Assembly: GCA_900175165.2 (NCBI GenBank)
Contig: FWWN02000334.1
Coordinates: forward strand, 1-64,000
Direction of reading: 5' to 3'
DNA: 64,000 nt
Source of the DNA: Rhizomucor pusillus
Taxonomy: Eukaryota > Mucoromycota > Mucoromycetes > Mucorales > Lichtheimiaceae
Of this stretch, positions 37,801-50,228 are shown piece by piece. Each line of letters opens with the position of its first letter. Positions within the stretch are counted from its first letter, which is position 1. A program made the translations under genes and the position numbers. The notes beneath the pieces were generated by a model. The model had not been told where the DNA came from and searched no databases. It saw only the letters and a program-made list of their open reading frames with translations.

Positions 37801-40015
37801 TGAAGCTGATACAGTGGTCAGGTTCGCATCTCAGACGTAACAACAGCTCTAGAGCGACTATCTTCGGCCCACCGTAAGGGCATAGCAGATCGTCCATGTT
37901 GTTAGCTATGCTCAGTATCGTCTGGAAAACTTTTAAACATCTGCTGCTGTCCAAATATACATCCATGGTTTCAAACAACTCGACAAGACCGCACATGGCT
38001 GGAATTCCAGTACAATAGGAACCATCCATTGATTGACCTTCAAAGGAGACCACAGGACTGCTGGCACTCAGTGGCGAGGCTGTAGTACTTTTTGACATTG
38101 TTTTTGCGAGAGGCACATGCGGAGGATGCGTCTGGCTCTGAGATCTTCGTAGCTTGCTCTCTTCCGGTTTCACGTCATTAGTTGGCGTCACTTCTCCGAG
38201 GCATTTGCAGCTAGTGCATTTGCGCATAATGTCCAGGAACATATCGAAAAGATCCTCGTCCGTGCAGCTTTCTAAGCCAACGATGATTAGATCCACAATT
38301 TTCTGCCGAATCGCAACACATGATTCTTGCGGAGCACCAGCGACCAGAGGGTATATAATCTTTCGATTTACTTCGTCCGGATAAAATTCCTTGACAGCAC
38401 AGCAAACGTCGGTAATCATTGATAAGACTCGAGTGCGGATCGTTCTCGATACGTTGGTGGGTATATAAAAGGTCTCTGCTAACTCTAAAATGCGTTCAAG
38501 CCAACCGTCAGCGGAAGGTAGCAAGAGATGTTCTGTTTCATAGTAGGTCAACAATGCCCAGGATGCATCGGATGATAGGTGTTGCCTCAGCTTGTATACA
38601 ATTCCCATAAATTGATCCACGGGGCCTTGATATGATTGTTGGGTATATTGGTTATATATACAAGTAAGAAATCGTACGAGCTGATGAACCATTGTGCGAC
38701 CGATTATCTCTTCCAACTGTAAAGTTGGAAAGCAAAGTAGGGCCTGTCTGTCCTCGTCAGAAATAGATGTTATAATTTGCAATGTGCAAAAATCGAGAAT
38801 TTCCCAGACAGTTGCCCACTCCATTGTCGTCAACTTGACTTTGTCGTTCTGTACAACATCGGTTAAGCACTCGAGTATCTTTGCGTTCATCGCGTCGTTG
38901 CCCTGCTGAACTCCTCGCCGCATATACATGAGTATCACAGAATCAGGTATCTGATAAGATTCGACCACGCTTGCTTTGATCTTTGGTCCCCATGCTGCCT
39001 CGGCGAGCAGCGTCACGGCTCCGTTGGCTAACAATGCTTCCGTGTCGTGGCTGTCCTGCTCTCGACCTTCTATGCGGCGACAAAGCGTAAGTACAGCGTT
39101 GTGGGCGCAGTGTGATCGTAGGAGGTTCATGTAGATAGACCAAGGTGACTCAGCTTTGTCGGGTATCAAATCTGCTGGTAGCATAACGGCTACACATAAC
39201 ATGTCCATAAACGGTGATAATGCCATAACCGGCACAAATCGATATCGCACAACGACGTCAGCAAAAGCCATGCAAGCACGGATATCATCCAAGTGGTTTG
39301 AGCTGAGCAAGGCGCGACGAGCGGCTCGAATCATGTGTGCTACTTCGACTTCTTCAAACATGGCGAATTTGAACCGTGCAATGTCGGTCATTAGACACAT
39401 GATTTCGCAAAGATATAGTATTTTCGAAGGTTCGTATACGTTGTGTCTGTTCGAGTCGATAATCTTTTCCACATTGTATTCCGGTGCTCGTTGCAGAACC
39501 ATATCTAGCCATGTTGCAAGTAATTTGGCAACGTTTTTCTCGAATCCTGAAATATCTCGGCCTCCTCTGCAAAGTGCGTATAGTACTCTATACATGTCGC
39601 CAAAGTCCTCCCAAATTTTGTGTTCTTTTAGCGAGCTGTAAAATGTTACTCTGGCCATACCAAGGTCGTTGTACTGTCCGCTGATGCATGCTGTCATAAA
39701 GTCAAAGACTGTGCTTCGGGCTTCGCGAGGCATACTTGACTCTAGCAAGTCTTGCACAGCAAAGAAGACATTGTCCAAATGAGTAAACCTGTAGCTTTTG
39801 CACAGATCGGCGAACGTCTTGAGATGTTTTAGACGGGCGGCTAGAGGCTGTGAACTTTCCACTAGAGGTAAGATAGCCCGAGCGTCAAGAGGAGTCGTAG
39901 GGTTCGTATTGTGAATGTTAAGGCATGACTCGACAGACACCGACGATGCGCGAGGTCGAAGGATATTACTGAGCCAGCGATTTGAAGTCGATGACGACGC
40001 TTGATTGCTAGACAT
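34896..40015 (-). CDS. TSC2: Tuberin homologue, Rheb GTPase-activating protein
   Basis: Together with TSC1, tuberin switches off Rheb and so restrains TORC1. Two exons on minus, 37792-40015 and 34896-37738, joined at SFIPD/PIGSD, give 1688 aa, near the length of human TSC2. The first 950 residues are helical-repeat sequence matching the tuberin N-terminal domain. A disordered Ser/Thr/Glu-rich segment (about 1240-1390) contains likely phosphosites. The C-terminal Rap/Ran-GAP domain has VLYVGKGQKNEVEIL, the catalytic RHIGNDFVTIVYNDSG with the Asn of the asparagine thumb, and FNFINIVVTPHS. A single 53-nt intron in 5 kb of coding sequence is striking beside the intron-rich neighbours. TSC2 occurs in fission yeast and early-diverging fungi but not in budding yeast, which supports the lineage guess. 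Confidence 0.95.
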
Positions 40016-40299
40016 GAAAAACTAGGCAATCCGTGGCTCTTAGATAATGGAGAAAAAAGTCGTGAAACGCGAAAGAAAATTTGTTGCCCTATATGGCAAA
40101 CGTGACGAAGGTTCGGTGTGATCCTTGGAGGCGACTGCTGCTTAAACCGTCCTCCTCCGCTAAATAGGAAGGAATGATTATTTTCTTTGTTCATACAAAG
40201 ACTCTGATAAATTAGGACAATGCATAGAGGACATTAAGCTCTTTAACGTATGTGCATTGTTCTATAGACTCTTGAATGACGGTTTATTTTAGCATTATT

Positions 40300-41417
40300 C
40301 TAAAAACGCCATCTTCCAGCTCTCAATAAGGGTCTCACACGCAAGAACCAGTATCCAGCTCCGTATGCCACACCACCGAGATGTGCAGCGCTATCGAAGT
40401 ATCCAAACTGATGCAGAAAAGTATAAGCACGCATACTTCGTTTGTAGCATAACTTGGCTTACCTGCCGTGTGTATGCATTGTACAGATCATACAATGCAA
40501 CTGCACCTATTACTGAAAGTGCAGGCATAGGGATAAAAAAGAAAAGCAGGAAGCGAGTTTGCGGGACTAGATAAGTATGATGGGTTAGTATAGCACAGGA
40601 AGGCCACAATTTGAATGTCCCAACTTACATGCGAGGCCGTAAAAGGTCATTGCAGCCATCAAGAAACCTGATAAAGCGTGAGTATTCTGCGTAACAATGG
40701 GAAACATAAGAACGGTTTGATTTTACCTGAAGCACCCAGCGAAGCAACGGGTTCAGCAGGGTTGAATCTGTAGCTCTTGTGTAAGTGAGGTCTGATGTAT
40801 TTGACGTATGCAAGGCTTGCAAGCGAAGAGGTGACGGCTGAGCCCATATAGAATAGTAAAAATCGGGATGGACTGAGTGTGGCAACCAACGGCGCAGCTA
40901 TTGACTGCAAAACAATCATGTTGAGGAGGAAATGTGGCATGCTTTCATGCGAGACAGAAGATGTAAGCAGAGTATATATGCGTCCCTCACGCATGTTTTG
41001 CAAAGATGTCATGAAATTTTCACGCATAAATACAATCCAGCTCCCGTCACCAAACTGTCGATAACAGCCTTCCGCGTACTGCCAAGTCAGAAAAACTGCG
41101 AGGTTGACACCGATAATGGTCCATGATAATTTCTCCGGGCTTTCGTTGTTGATACGCCGAGCGAGTCTCTTGAAAGGATCCTGCTGTTGTCTTTTAACTT
41201 CTGACAAGGACTGCCGGTTCTGGTAGTAGTGAGGTCGAATATATGTACGCCATTCGCGTTTTAAGAACCATGATTCAGGTCGCTTCGTTGAATGGCTGGT
41301 GAAAAAGGACGATCGTGTGAAGAGCGATCGCGACGGTTGCAGATTGGTGTGTACCCTACAGTGTGCAATCGGTATTCTGGCAATAGTTATATTTCTCGTC
41401 ACGAGTGAGCGAAGCAT
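40300..41417 (-). CDS. PCP1: Mitochondrial rhomboid protease (Pcp1/PARL-like)
   Basis: Intramembrane serine protease of the inner mitochondrial membrane; relatives cleave Mgm1/OPA1 and cytochrome c peroxidase precursors. Exons on minus: 40727-41417, 40629-40667, 40463-40566, 40300-40407; 313 aa. The N terminus MLRSLVTRNITIARIPIAHC is basic and Ser/Arg-rich, a likely presequence. Helices follow from IIGVNLAVFLTW, with HFLLNMIVLQSIAAPL carrying the conserved His/Asn, VASLGASGF with the nucleophile Ser (GxSG), and AAHLGGVAYG with the catalytic His. The GASG motif is split by the first intron. All borders are GT-AG. It is convergent neither with tuberin nor TRAX: all three lie on the same strand. 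Confidence 0.94.
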
Positions 41418-41625
41418 GCGGACAAAAAAAGAGTACCGACCCGAAATTGCCTGCTGCTGGCTGATATAACTGCTGCACTGAGAACGAATGCGCCAACCAC
41501 ATCCATATCACACACGTTTTGAAATCAAGTCGGGAAACGTCGGTGGAGCGAATGCAATATGCTTCGTTATCCACGATTCTCTTTTACAACAATCACAAAC
41601 AATTGACTTTTGTACGACGATATGT

Positions 41626-42826
41626 TTAATCATCATCGTTTTGTATGCCACGTTCTTCCTCGTATCTAGACTGATGATCACGAATTATTGTCTGGTACAT
41701 CTCCTTTGGGTATTCGCTGCCTCGAATTTGGAAAGCATAGCAGGCTAAACAAAATGAAATGATATTTAGAATGTAAAAAATATTCACAGCACGAAGGATC
41801 ATATTTACCTCTTTCGACTTTGGCTAAACTTGACCTAAATGTCGACATCTTCTTGTTAAGTATAGGTAGCGATGAAGCCGCGAGCATCTCGAAGTCTTGC
41901 GATGTGTAAATTCTCTGCCATTGATGACTACAATAGATGTGGTCTTACCAGTACTAAGTTCACGTAGGAAATGGCATATTTCCATGGCCTTGTCGTAGTT
42001 TCCTGTCGTAACTGTATTGATAGCATAGCGCATCATTTCACCTGTGAAATCTGCCAGGCCAAGGACCTTTGCATGGAATGTTACGGTCTTTGTATTTCCA
42101 TATTCCCATAATCTAGATCTTCTTACATAGTCCTCTGGTTGTATATACAGCCACTGGAATTGTATTTAGCAAATCACGTTGTCTGATCTCTCCTATCCAT
42201 TGTTCTACGCACCTGGTTACCATCCTCATCTCGGAATAAACTGTCAATTTCTTCCTTGCTTATTAATCTCTTGTTCTCTAGATAGCAAAAGAACGCCATC
42301 GCTTCGATCTGAAACCTCGGTTAGCTAAAGTTTACCTAGATGATATCGTCTACTCACAAACTCTTCTAGACCACCGGAGAATGATCTGGCGTATCTGTAA
42401 TAGTTTACGCCCGTCAATTCCGGCGCGAGCTGCTTGAACAATGCCATGATCTCGTTTTGCTTGGTCCGTGCTTCATTGAACTTGCCGTTCTTCTGTGAAA
42501 CACTGCAGCGTGCGCGTGTCATTGAGATATTCATAGGACTTTCTTCTCTTTACGGGAACACTTGCCGATGTAGCGCAAAGACAAGCTTCTTGCTTTGAGC
42601 TGTGATATCTCTGTGTAAAAAGTCGATGTGTCAAAAAGAGTTCAACAACGTGCTGCTTGACGACAGGTTACCGTGATAACTTGATCACTCGTTCACGTCG
42701 ATCGTGCTACATGGAGAGTTTTCTGTAAACTTTTGAAACGAATATACGTAGGCAAACAGATATCTATATACACACGTGTGCATCAAGTGTTCCTCTGGCA
42801 TTAGCAAAGAATTTCGTAATTTCCAT
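41626..42826 (-). CDS. TSNAX: Translin-associated factor X
   Basis: TRAX pairs with translin in the C3PO endonuclease, which acts in RNA-silencing passenger-strand removal in animals and in tRNA processing in Neurospora. Eight exons on minus: 42776-42826, 42672-42706, 42554-42610, 42358-42502, 42213-42308, 41949-42153, 41809-41895, 41626-41744; 264 aa. Diagnostic sequence: HDRRERVIKLSRDITAQSKK, SFSGGLEEFIEAMAFFCYL and VLGLADFTGEMMRYAINTV, TRAX-like rather than translin. The acid residues of the catalytic centre (Glu of LEEFIEA, Glu of FTGEMMR) are present. The first exon (MEITKFFANARGTLDAH) fits the family's FR-x3-LD N terminus. No translin gene is in this window. It shares an 88-nt divergent promoter with nicotinamidase. 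Confidence 0.94.
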
Positions 42827-42914
42827 GTCAACAGATCTCGGTAGGTGTGGAAAGCAGCAGTAGCGGCTTTAAGCGACAAGAGGCGCGCGATTTTCGATCT
42901 TTTCCCTGTAATTT

Positions 42915-43699
42915 ATGCAAAAAATGACCGCTGCTACCAAGTTTGCCCTTATCTTGGTCGACATTCAGAATGACTTTATGGAATCAGGCTCACTTCCAGT
43001 CCCTCGTGCGTCTTGCATTCTGCCGACCGTGAATGAGCTACTCGAGAAGCTCAAGGGTATCGTGATCGCGACACAGGTGAGGAATTTACCGTTAGTTAGA
43101 ACTGCCAATACCTTGACGTTGTCTTTAAAGGACTGGCACCCAGACAACCACGTTAGCTTTGCAAGAAACCACAATAAGCAGCCATTCGAGTCCATTGCAT
43201 TGGAATATGATGGGCAAAAGATAGAACAAGTGTTGTGGCCAGCTCACTGCGTGGTAAGTCGTTAACAATTGCAAGACCCATACGAACGCAATTTAAAGTC
43301 GTGGGCAATCAGCAAGGTACAGATGGAGCCAAGATAGTAGACTCGATACCGTTGGAAAAGATCGATTATACTGTGCAAAAGGGCAAGAACAGCATGGTGG
43401 ATTCATACAGCGCGTTCGCAGACAATCAATACATGGAAATAACCCAGTTGGCAAAAATCCTCTATCAGAACCACATTGAAACCGTCATCATCGTTGGATT
43501 GGCCGCAGACTTTTGCGTCAAAATGACTTGCTTAGACGCAATCAAGTTTGGCTTCAGAACCATCCTTGTTCGCCAAGGCACACAAGCTGTCCAGCCTGAC
43601 AAATTTGAAGAAACTATGCAGGAACTGGCTTCCAAGGGAGTCGAGATTGTGGATATCCAAGACGAGGCTTTTGTAAAGCAATTCATGTCGAATGCCTGA
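42915..43699 (+). CDS. PNC1: Nicotinamidase
   Basis: Hydrolyses nicotinamide to nicotinate in NAD salvage, and thereby relieves sirtuin inhibition. Exons 42915-43076, 43131-43253 and 43313-43699 give 223 aa, like yeast Pnc1. The catalytic triad is visible: Asp of ALILVDIQNDFM, Lys of YTVQKGKNSMVDSYSAF, and Cys of VGLAADFCVK. Metal-site residues lie in DWHPDNHVSFARNH, and WPAHCVQGT follows as in Pnc1. A second Met at 42924 could also serve as start. The acceptor at 43311-43312 restores CVQGT; a slightly earlier AG would break it. Confidence 0.95.
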
Positions 43700-43844
43700 A
43701 ATCTGCTAGTATGCATTGATATCCCTCCATTTTATTACTTATCTGTATTTGTCGGGTATGCTGCTGCTGGGTGAAAAAGTTTGTAAAATGTACAATGGTC
43801 TGTTGAATTATGATTATGGGATGCTTTTTCATTTCTCCTCTCGC

Positions 43845-46055
43845 CTAACATTCCGCAATGGCCTTTGCCAGATTGTATCTAAGCTTGTGACCAATCTTCT
43901 TGAGCACATTCTGTACGTTGCTGGCGGTGTTAAACGTTTTATGCTGCTTGACAAATACGTCGTTCGGGATATCGCCCTTTTGCGTCGCATCCTGGAAGTG
44001 CCTGATAAGATCCTTCGTTTCTTGTTCGTTGAAAACGAGGCCGCTTGATGGCGACTCTTCAGACACTAGCAGTGGCAGAGCTTCCATGAGCAGCACGACT
44101 CTGAATTCATGCGGTGCATCCAACGAATGCAGTAATTCTTTGATGTAACGTGCAGCTTCCACTCGCTGATCTTGATCTATGCATTTTCGCAGCGATCTGT
44201 ATTTAAGAAGGAATGTATAGTGCTTGCATTTTCCAAGAATTTCCTTGTCAACATCATCTTCGTCTGGTAGCTTGGCAAGTGTACCTAGAGAAAAAATGCT
44301 GTTAGAAGGATCATTTACGTAGATGACATTCAACCCGTACCCTCTTTCAAGAATTTCTTCAGCAGTTGATCTGCAATCCTATCCAATGATGCTGCATCGT
44401 GGGCTTTGCTGTAACATCCGATCGCACCTGCAACGTCGTTGCTATTTTCGCGTCGCTCTGCCAAAATCTACAGCAATGTTAATAATTGCATAACCGCCAA
44501 TCGTAACGGAACTCACTTTGTACAGGGACTGCTGCGCGCTAACAAGACACAAATCTTTTGTGGACTTGATAAACTTTTCCAAAGTCTGTTCGTCATCTTT
44601 CGGCATCGCGTCAATGAGCTACAGAGATATGTGTATTAATAAGATATTTCTGGGTTCCTGGGGCTCATATAAATCAAGACAAACCTTGCGCGCCCAGTAA
44701 TCCCTGTTTGTTTTACAGGCACCAATGTAGGCGAGCGCTTCTTTCCACATTCCATATTTTTCGGCGATCTGCGTTGCATACAGATGCATAATGTGATAAA
44801 CTGGTTCTGTAATTGCCTCGCGGTCGAGTCCACTACCATCTTTGCCGACAACGTAAAGATCTCGGTCGACTAGGATGTTTGCTGTCAGGAGCAAGTGACC
44901 AAGATGGACCTGGGTCCAAAAGTCGTCGAACAGCCCCAGTGCATCGTTCCAATTGTGCAAAAGCAAACTGTGGCATGCATACACGACGTTGCTTTCTTTT
45001 CCTTCAGGGAAGATATGCTCTGCGGTGTTGGCGATATCTGATCGATTTCGGAAATGCTCGCGGTACAAGAGGTTGGCAATGAATCGTTCCCAAAATGATC
45101 CCAGCTTGGCGATGATTTCATCGTCTCCGGTAACAATGCCGTAAATATCGCTCAAATATTCGCGCTTCGAACTATCACCGTCGTTTGTAACTCTCTCAAA
45201 CTCCTGACGTGCATCTTGACATTGTTGCAACCAACTCTTCCACTTTGTAAAATCGGCTGCTGATGCTGTGGTTACAGGCGGCTGAGGCAAATCAGATAGT
45301 AATTGAACAAGTTGCTCCACATAAGGTCGAGTCTGACTCGGTGTTGATCGAGCAAGATTGCGTAATAAAGTTTTAGCTTCTCGAATATTTCCTCGAAGCA
45401 GATACCTAGCGATGCCAAATTTTGGTAAGATTATGAATAGTGAAAACATTTTGCACCATACTTGCTTTTGTGTCAGCTTCCATTTATCCACTTGCACCTG
45501 ACGGGCTTCCTGACTAGCTGATGCCTTTTCCTCATCGTTTAATTCATCATCTGAGTAAACATTCTCGACGTTTATATATTCTTCATCCTCGTCCTCATCA
45601 CCTAATGCAAACAACAAGAGAACGAGTTATTACATGCCTCTTTGTCTGATACAGTGTCCTGATTTACCTTCAACCCAATATGTGTTTAGCCATGCACAAA
45701 GCTGCAAAACGATAACATCATCGCTGTTTCCAGAGAAACAGAGTATTTCAGCTAGTTGCCAGAAACGCAGCAGATCTTTTGCATATGTTTTTTCTTCCTG
45801 CGCAGATGCGTCGTTGTTTGAGATATATTCATAGTAACCCAAAAGGTGACTCGTGTATTCCTTGGCGAATAGTGCAAGTTTGCTCGAGCTCAAAAAGTAC
45901 GTTTTGTTGTTAGCCGTGTTTGGCTGCGGTATCGTCTCGAGGAAAGGGAACTTACAAAGGGTTTGAGCCTGAAATATGCATGGAATCGATCTGTCGCCGT
46001 AAACTTTGAACTTTGGAAAATATTTCAAAAGATTTGCTATATAACTGTTTCTCAT
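43845..46055 (-). CDS. NUP85: Nucleoporin Nup85
   Basis: Scaffold subunit of the Y-shaped Nup84/Nup107 complex of the nuclear pore. Exons on minus: 45668-46055, 45466-45601, 44685-45405, 44618-44517, 44467-44341 and 44284-43845; 637 aa, near human NUP85. The protein is helical throughout; recognisable blocks are LLRGNIREAKTLLRNLA, HNWNDALGLFDDFWTQVHLG, EKYGMWKEALAYIGAC, KAHDAASLDRIADQLLKKFL and the C-terminal RYNLAKAIAEC, which matches the NLARAI end of animal NUP85. An acidic insert (GDEDEDEEYINVEN) begins exon 2. The 60-nt intron 45406-45465 uses a GC donor and has no stop, so read-through would add 20 residues; splicing gives a W-to-RG spacing equal to human NUP85. An upstream exon at the 5' end cannot be excluded. 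Confidence 0.88.
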
Positions 46056-46134
46056 GCATCAGTATCAAGCCGCATAGGTTAAATCTAATATTCGACTTGC
46101 CTCTTTTCGATTTTTTGGTGCTAAATTGTCGACT

Positions 46135-46657
46135 CTAAGCAAATGCGTATTTAAATATGATAAATCCAGTGGCTAGAAGCAACGAGAAAATATCAGTATA
46201 TCCAAAAATCTCAAATGATTGCTGCATCCACCTCTTCAGATCGCGGTCTATCTGATTCTTCAAAAGCATTATCGTAATCCTTGATAGGATAGCCGTTGTC
46301 AATACAAATGTGGGCAGTCCTATCAGCAGCAAAGTTGTTGTTACCTGTTCAGATTCAGGTTCGAGAGACGAGTTTGTCTAATATTTGGGTCCGATCAGCT
46401 CATGCAACGCTGGTATTCAGGGAAATGACTCTTACTCGAGACGTGGTCGTTATCGATCGTGGACATTGACTGTCAGCGCTGGGTGAATCGTCTGCGTCGA
46501 CTTTGGTCCAGTGGTCTTTCCGACCGGCATCGCTGGGCGAAGGCGTCCTCTTTTCAACCTTTTCGTATTCGTCGCTGGAAGGCGTTGGCGATCGCTGAGG
46601 GGACGCGCTCGTATTCTGTCCAGAGTGTGTATCGTTCTTATTTGTAGAATCTGCCAT
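46135..46657 (-). CDS. Small protein with disordered N terminus and two membrane helices
   Basis: Exons on minus 46436-46657 and 46135-46344 give 143 aa. I do not recognise the family. Residues 1-70 are Ser/Pro/Asp-rich and disordered (SPQRSPTPSSDEYEKVEKR) with several SP/TP sites. Then come two hydrophobic segments, TLLLIGLPTFVLTTAILSRI and IFSLLLATGFIIFKYAFA, separated by a basic amphipathic loop (KNQIDRDLKRWMQQSFE). The last helix ends three residues from the C terminus, like a tail anchor. The stop is 80 nt before the Nup85 start codon on the same strand. The intron has clear GTAAGA and CAG borders and preserves frame, which supports a real gene. Confidence 0.7.
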
Positions 46658-46969
46658 TGTGTGAGAAGCGAGACGCGGAACTGAACTGCGAACTAAATGT
46701 CGCGTCTTCTCTTTTTTTAAGACTCCAAGTCATTTGCCTTTTTTGTCCTCGCTTCTTGAATGCCGTCCGTTGCAGGAATCCAAAGACAATTGACAGATTT
46801 GGGACACATATAGCACTCTACCCAACTATGCTTGATATCATGTGGACTGCAAAAGATGGGAAATAGCGTATGTATATTCTCTCATGTTTTAATGTTCGCT
46901 AAGTGGATAATGGTAGAGAAAACAAAATTCTTGTATGTGCATATGGATATGGTAATTTTTTTTTTGATT

Positions 46970-49918
46970 CTACTGTTTGTTCTTTTCTGCCTGCTCGGCT
47001 TGCGCCTTCTTTTCGTTCATACGCTGCTGTTGCAATGCTTCACGCTCTTTGCGCTTAGCCTGTTCTTCCTTCTCGTATTCATACAGTTCCATTAGTTCTT
47101 CCTTTGCAGAAGATGCATCCTTCTTTCTACCGCGGATTGTGATAGCTCCAGATTCTCCGGATTTGCCAGCAGGATCCGGTGATGCGGAACCATTCGCAGA
47201 CTTGGGGAAGCGAACATACACATTATATTTCTCCTCAAGTTTGCGGACGTATCGACCGTTCGGGCCGATCAGGTATCGATGGAATTCGCGTGGCACATTG
47301 ATGGACAACGTTACTTGGTCGGCGAGGTTAGCAACGAGAGATTGGATACGTTGCTTGGCAGCAAGGACGTTGAACTGGAAGCCTTGGATGACAACCTTGA
47401 CTTGCTGGTTTTTGCCCTTTTTTCCACTGCTCTTGGAATCTTCAGGGTCAGAGATATCGATCTTGACACCTAATTCCTCCTTAAGCTTGTTAATGCTGGT
47501 ACCAGCCTTGCCAATAACGTGTGCGGAGAACGCAGCAGGGATCTCAAATTCGGTAGAACAGGATTCGGCATACTAAGTAAATAAAGAGAATGATATCAGT
47601 ATAAGGTATATATAAACACCGGTTTAGTTTCAATCACCTCCTTGGCTTGAGCAGCCTCGTGGATCTTGTTGATCTGTGTAATGGCCTTATTTACTTCGTC
47701 AACTGGACCACGGACGGCAATGACGTCAGGCGACTGGCCACCAAAGCGCACAGACACGGAAGTTTCGGATCCAAGGATGGCATTCAGAGTAGTGTTCTTA
47801 GGTCCAGAGATGTAGCGATGGTATTCAGCCGGGATTGTTAGGGTCTTGCTAACAAAATCGGACTAAAGCAACCTGTTAACTATCTGCGTATTTCCTTTTA
47901 ACATTGCAGATTTAATATCACTCACAGAATCATCAGCAATCTTCTTAAGATCAGCAGCAGCATTCTCCAAGTTTTCCTTAGCAGCTTCCACTCTCTGCTC
48001 AGTAGTGTCGCTTTCGTTGCCTTCGTAGATAATAGCAACAGTGGGGATTTCACCCTCTTGCTCTTCGTCGGGAATGAAGATCTCGACGGCATATTTGGCT
48101 TTGATGCCCTTAAGCTGACGAGCATGGCGAACAGCAATGTGGCGATACAAGTGGGATGGGATGTCGACAGTTGCGACGAGTTCAGGAACCAATGCACGTG
48201 CTGCCTCGTAACCTGCCTTGTATGCGGCAGTGGCATCCTGCTCGTTCTTGCTCACAAACTCCACACCTACAGTCTTCTCCGTTTCAGCCAACTGCGGCAC
48301 GCCGATCTGGACGTTGTGATCCGTTTCGATCTTGTTGAAACGACCGCGACTAACTAGGTACTTGAGGATGATGCGACCGTGCAGCAGCTGATCCTTGGCT
48401 GATTTGTGGATATCGGCAAGGTTCAAGACATCGAGGTGAACAGCACGGGCTTTGGAAATAACCAACGACAAGCCGTCAGTCAAACGTTCATCAGGTCCAC
48501 GGATCGTAATGACTTCTGAAGGGTCGTTTGGAGCTGGGAGCTCAATGGTGCATCCAGTTTCTTCCAGAATCTCCTTGACAGTAGCTCCATCCTTGCCGGC
48601 AAAATATTTGTGCCGTCTCTTTGGAATAGAGTACGACACTGTACCGCATTTCTTTTGCAACTGAGCATAATAATCTTCCAAAGCCTTTATGGCAAGTTGA
48701 ACCTTCTCCTTGTCACCGGTGACAGTGATAGGCGAGGCCTCAGCGGCCTTATATACATGAGGAATCTGGATCTTGACATTATATTCCTGTTCAATTGGCA
48801 CGATTCCCTGATTCTTAGGACCAGCAAGCAAAAGGTAATACTTGGGATCGACATTCTCCACTTTGGCAGTTTGCTTGGCAGCCTATTGAATTTTGTAAGC
48901 CATAGTTCCATACATGACATGATCATTTCTTTCAATATACTTGCCTTTTCGCTAACGATCTTATCTATCTCAGCCTTTGCAATGCTAATACCTGCAGCGT
49001 CGCCAACAAGAGTAACTTTAACAATATCATCATCTGCAAGTCCAGCCTCTGTTTCGTCATCCTTTCGGGGGAAATTGATGCGAACACCAGATTTGGCTTC
49101 AATCTGCTGCAAGTTTTTGCCCTTGCTACCAATGATGAAACGGCGAGTGGAGGCTGGTACACCGATCTCGACAGTGCGCTGGAAAACAAGCTGTGAATAC
49201 AACAGAATCTGATTTGTGCATCGTTGTGAATGAATACCTTGATGACAAGACCGGCAACAAGTTCACGTTTGGCACGAGCAACTTCGGCTGCTGGTCCCTG
49301 GATCAAGAATGTGGTGGTACCTGAACGGTTGGTGGAAGCAATGATGTTTGTTCCAGTCTTGCTCATGACTTGCTGGATAACATCGGCGCTGCTCTTGAAG
49401 CCGAGAGGCTTGTTGGGAAGGTTAGCGATCTGCTGATTAGCGGGCAGCTCCAAAATGTCAGTGATTGAGGGTCCAGAAGACGCGGCAGCAGACTTGACTT
49501 TGGCGCTGGATGCGGGAGTTCGTGGAGAAGAAGAAATAGGACCTTGGGAAGACTTGACTCGCGATGCCGCGGATGCGGACCACGCAGACGTGACAGGTGC
49601 TCGAGGAGCAGCCGCAGACAGCGACGGGAAGGCAGTTTCAGAGGACAGATCAAGCTTCTCTTTTCTCTTCTTCTCCTTTGCTGGAGCCGGTGCAGCGGGC
49701 GAAAGCTGGCCGATGGGCACGGGCAAATCACCAGCGATGATGGGCTCCGCAAAGGCCGAGTTGTCGACGACCACCGGATCGTCAGCGCAAGGGACGGAAG
49801 GTTCCTCGGGAGTAGACGTTCCTTCGGAACCTTCGACACCGTTGCTAGCCTGGGCGTGCAACAGTGCGAGTTTGGCAGAGGGCGGCAATGCCTCCAGGGC
49901 AGCTTGCTGGTCAGACAT
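46970..49918 (-). CDS. SCP160: Vigilin/Scp160-type multi-KH RNA-binding protein
   Basis: Multi-KH proteins of this type bind mRNAs on ER-bound ribosomes. Exons on minus: 49238-49918, 48945-49178, 47926-48882, 47638-47862 and 46970-47572; 899 aa. The N-terminal 150 residues are disordered (Ala/Ser/Pro). About eight KH-like units follow, with intact or relaxed GxxG loops: IIGSKGKNLQQIE, YFAGKDGATVKEI, YISGPKNTTLNAI, HVIGKAGTSINKL and YLIGPNGRYVRKL; others are degenerate, as in yeast Scp160. The C terminus is a charged coiled coil (EYEKEEQAKRKEREALQQQR). The second intron needs a GC donor (48944-48943): read-through changes frame and ends the protein. The acceptor of exon 2 may lie 12 nt earlier, adding LVFQ. 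Confidence 0.92.
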
Positions 49919-50228
49919 GTTTAGATGAGACAAAATGGAACGTGGAATCAAAAAGGAATGCGGCGGCTATCGACAGAATTCTTGTCGTGTAGAAATGCAA
50001 ATACAGTACTGAGACGTCTGTCGTCGGGCCTGTGAAGAGAGAGGAGAGAGGAGAGAGAGGGAGCTGTGTGTATGTGGCAGGTGGCAAGTGGGTTGGAGTG
50101 CCGAGAGAAAAGAAGGCGCCAGCTGAGCCAATGGCGGGCCAAAAGAAGGGTCCGGGGACGGAAATGGTTTCTCCACCGCGACCACTGGATCTACGTTGTC
50201 CAATAACGTAAGCGGCTGTGCTGACGCG
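49919..50228. promoter_or_regulatory. Divergent promoter region of vigilin and ALG10
   Basis: 310 nt between start codons facing apart. It holds a GA-rich tract on the plus strand (50034-50061), i.e. a pyrimidine tract upstream of vigilin. No gene. Confidence 0.5.

Noticed and set aside
45970..46055. Intron-like TTTCAG before GCTCAAACC in Nup85 exon 1
   Set aside because: The frame is open through it and no separate upstream exon with a start was found before the neighbouring gene.
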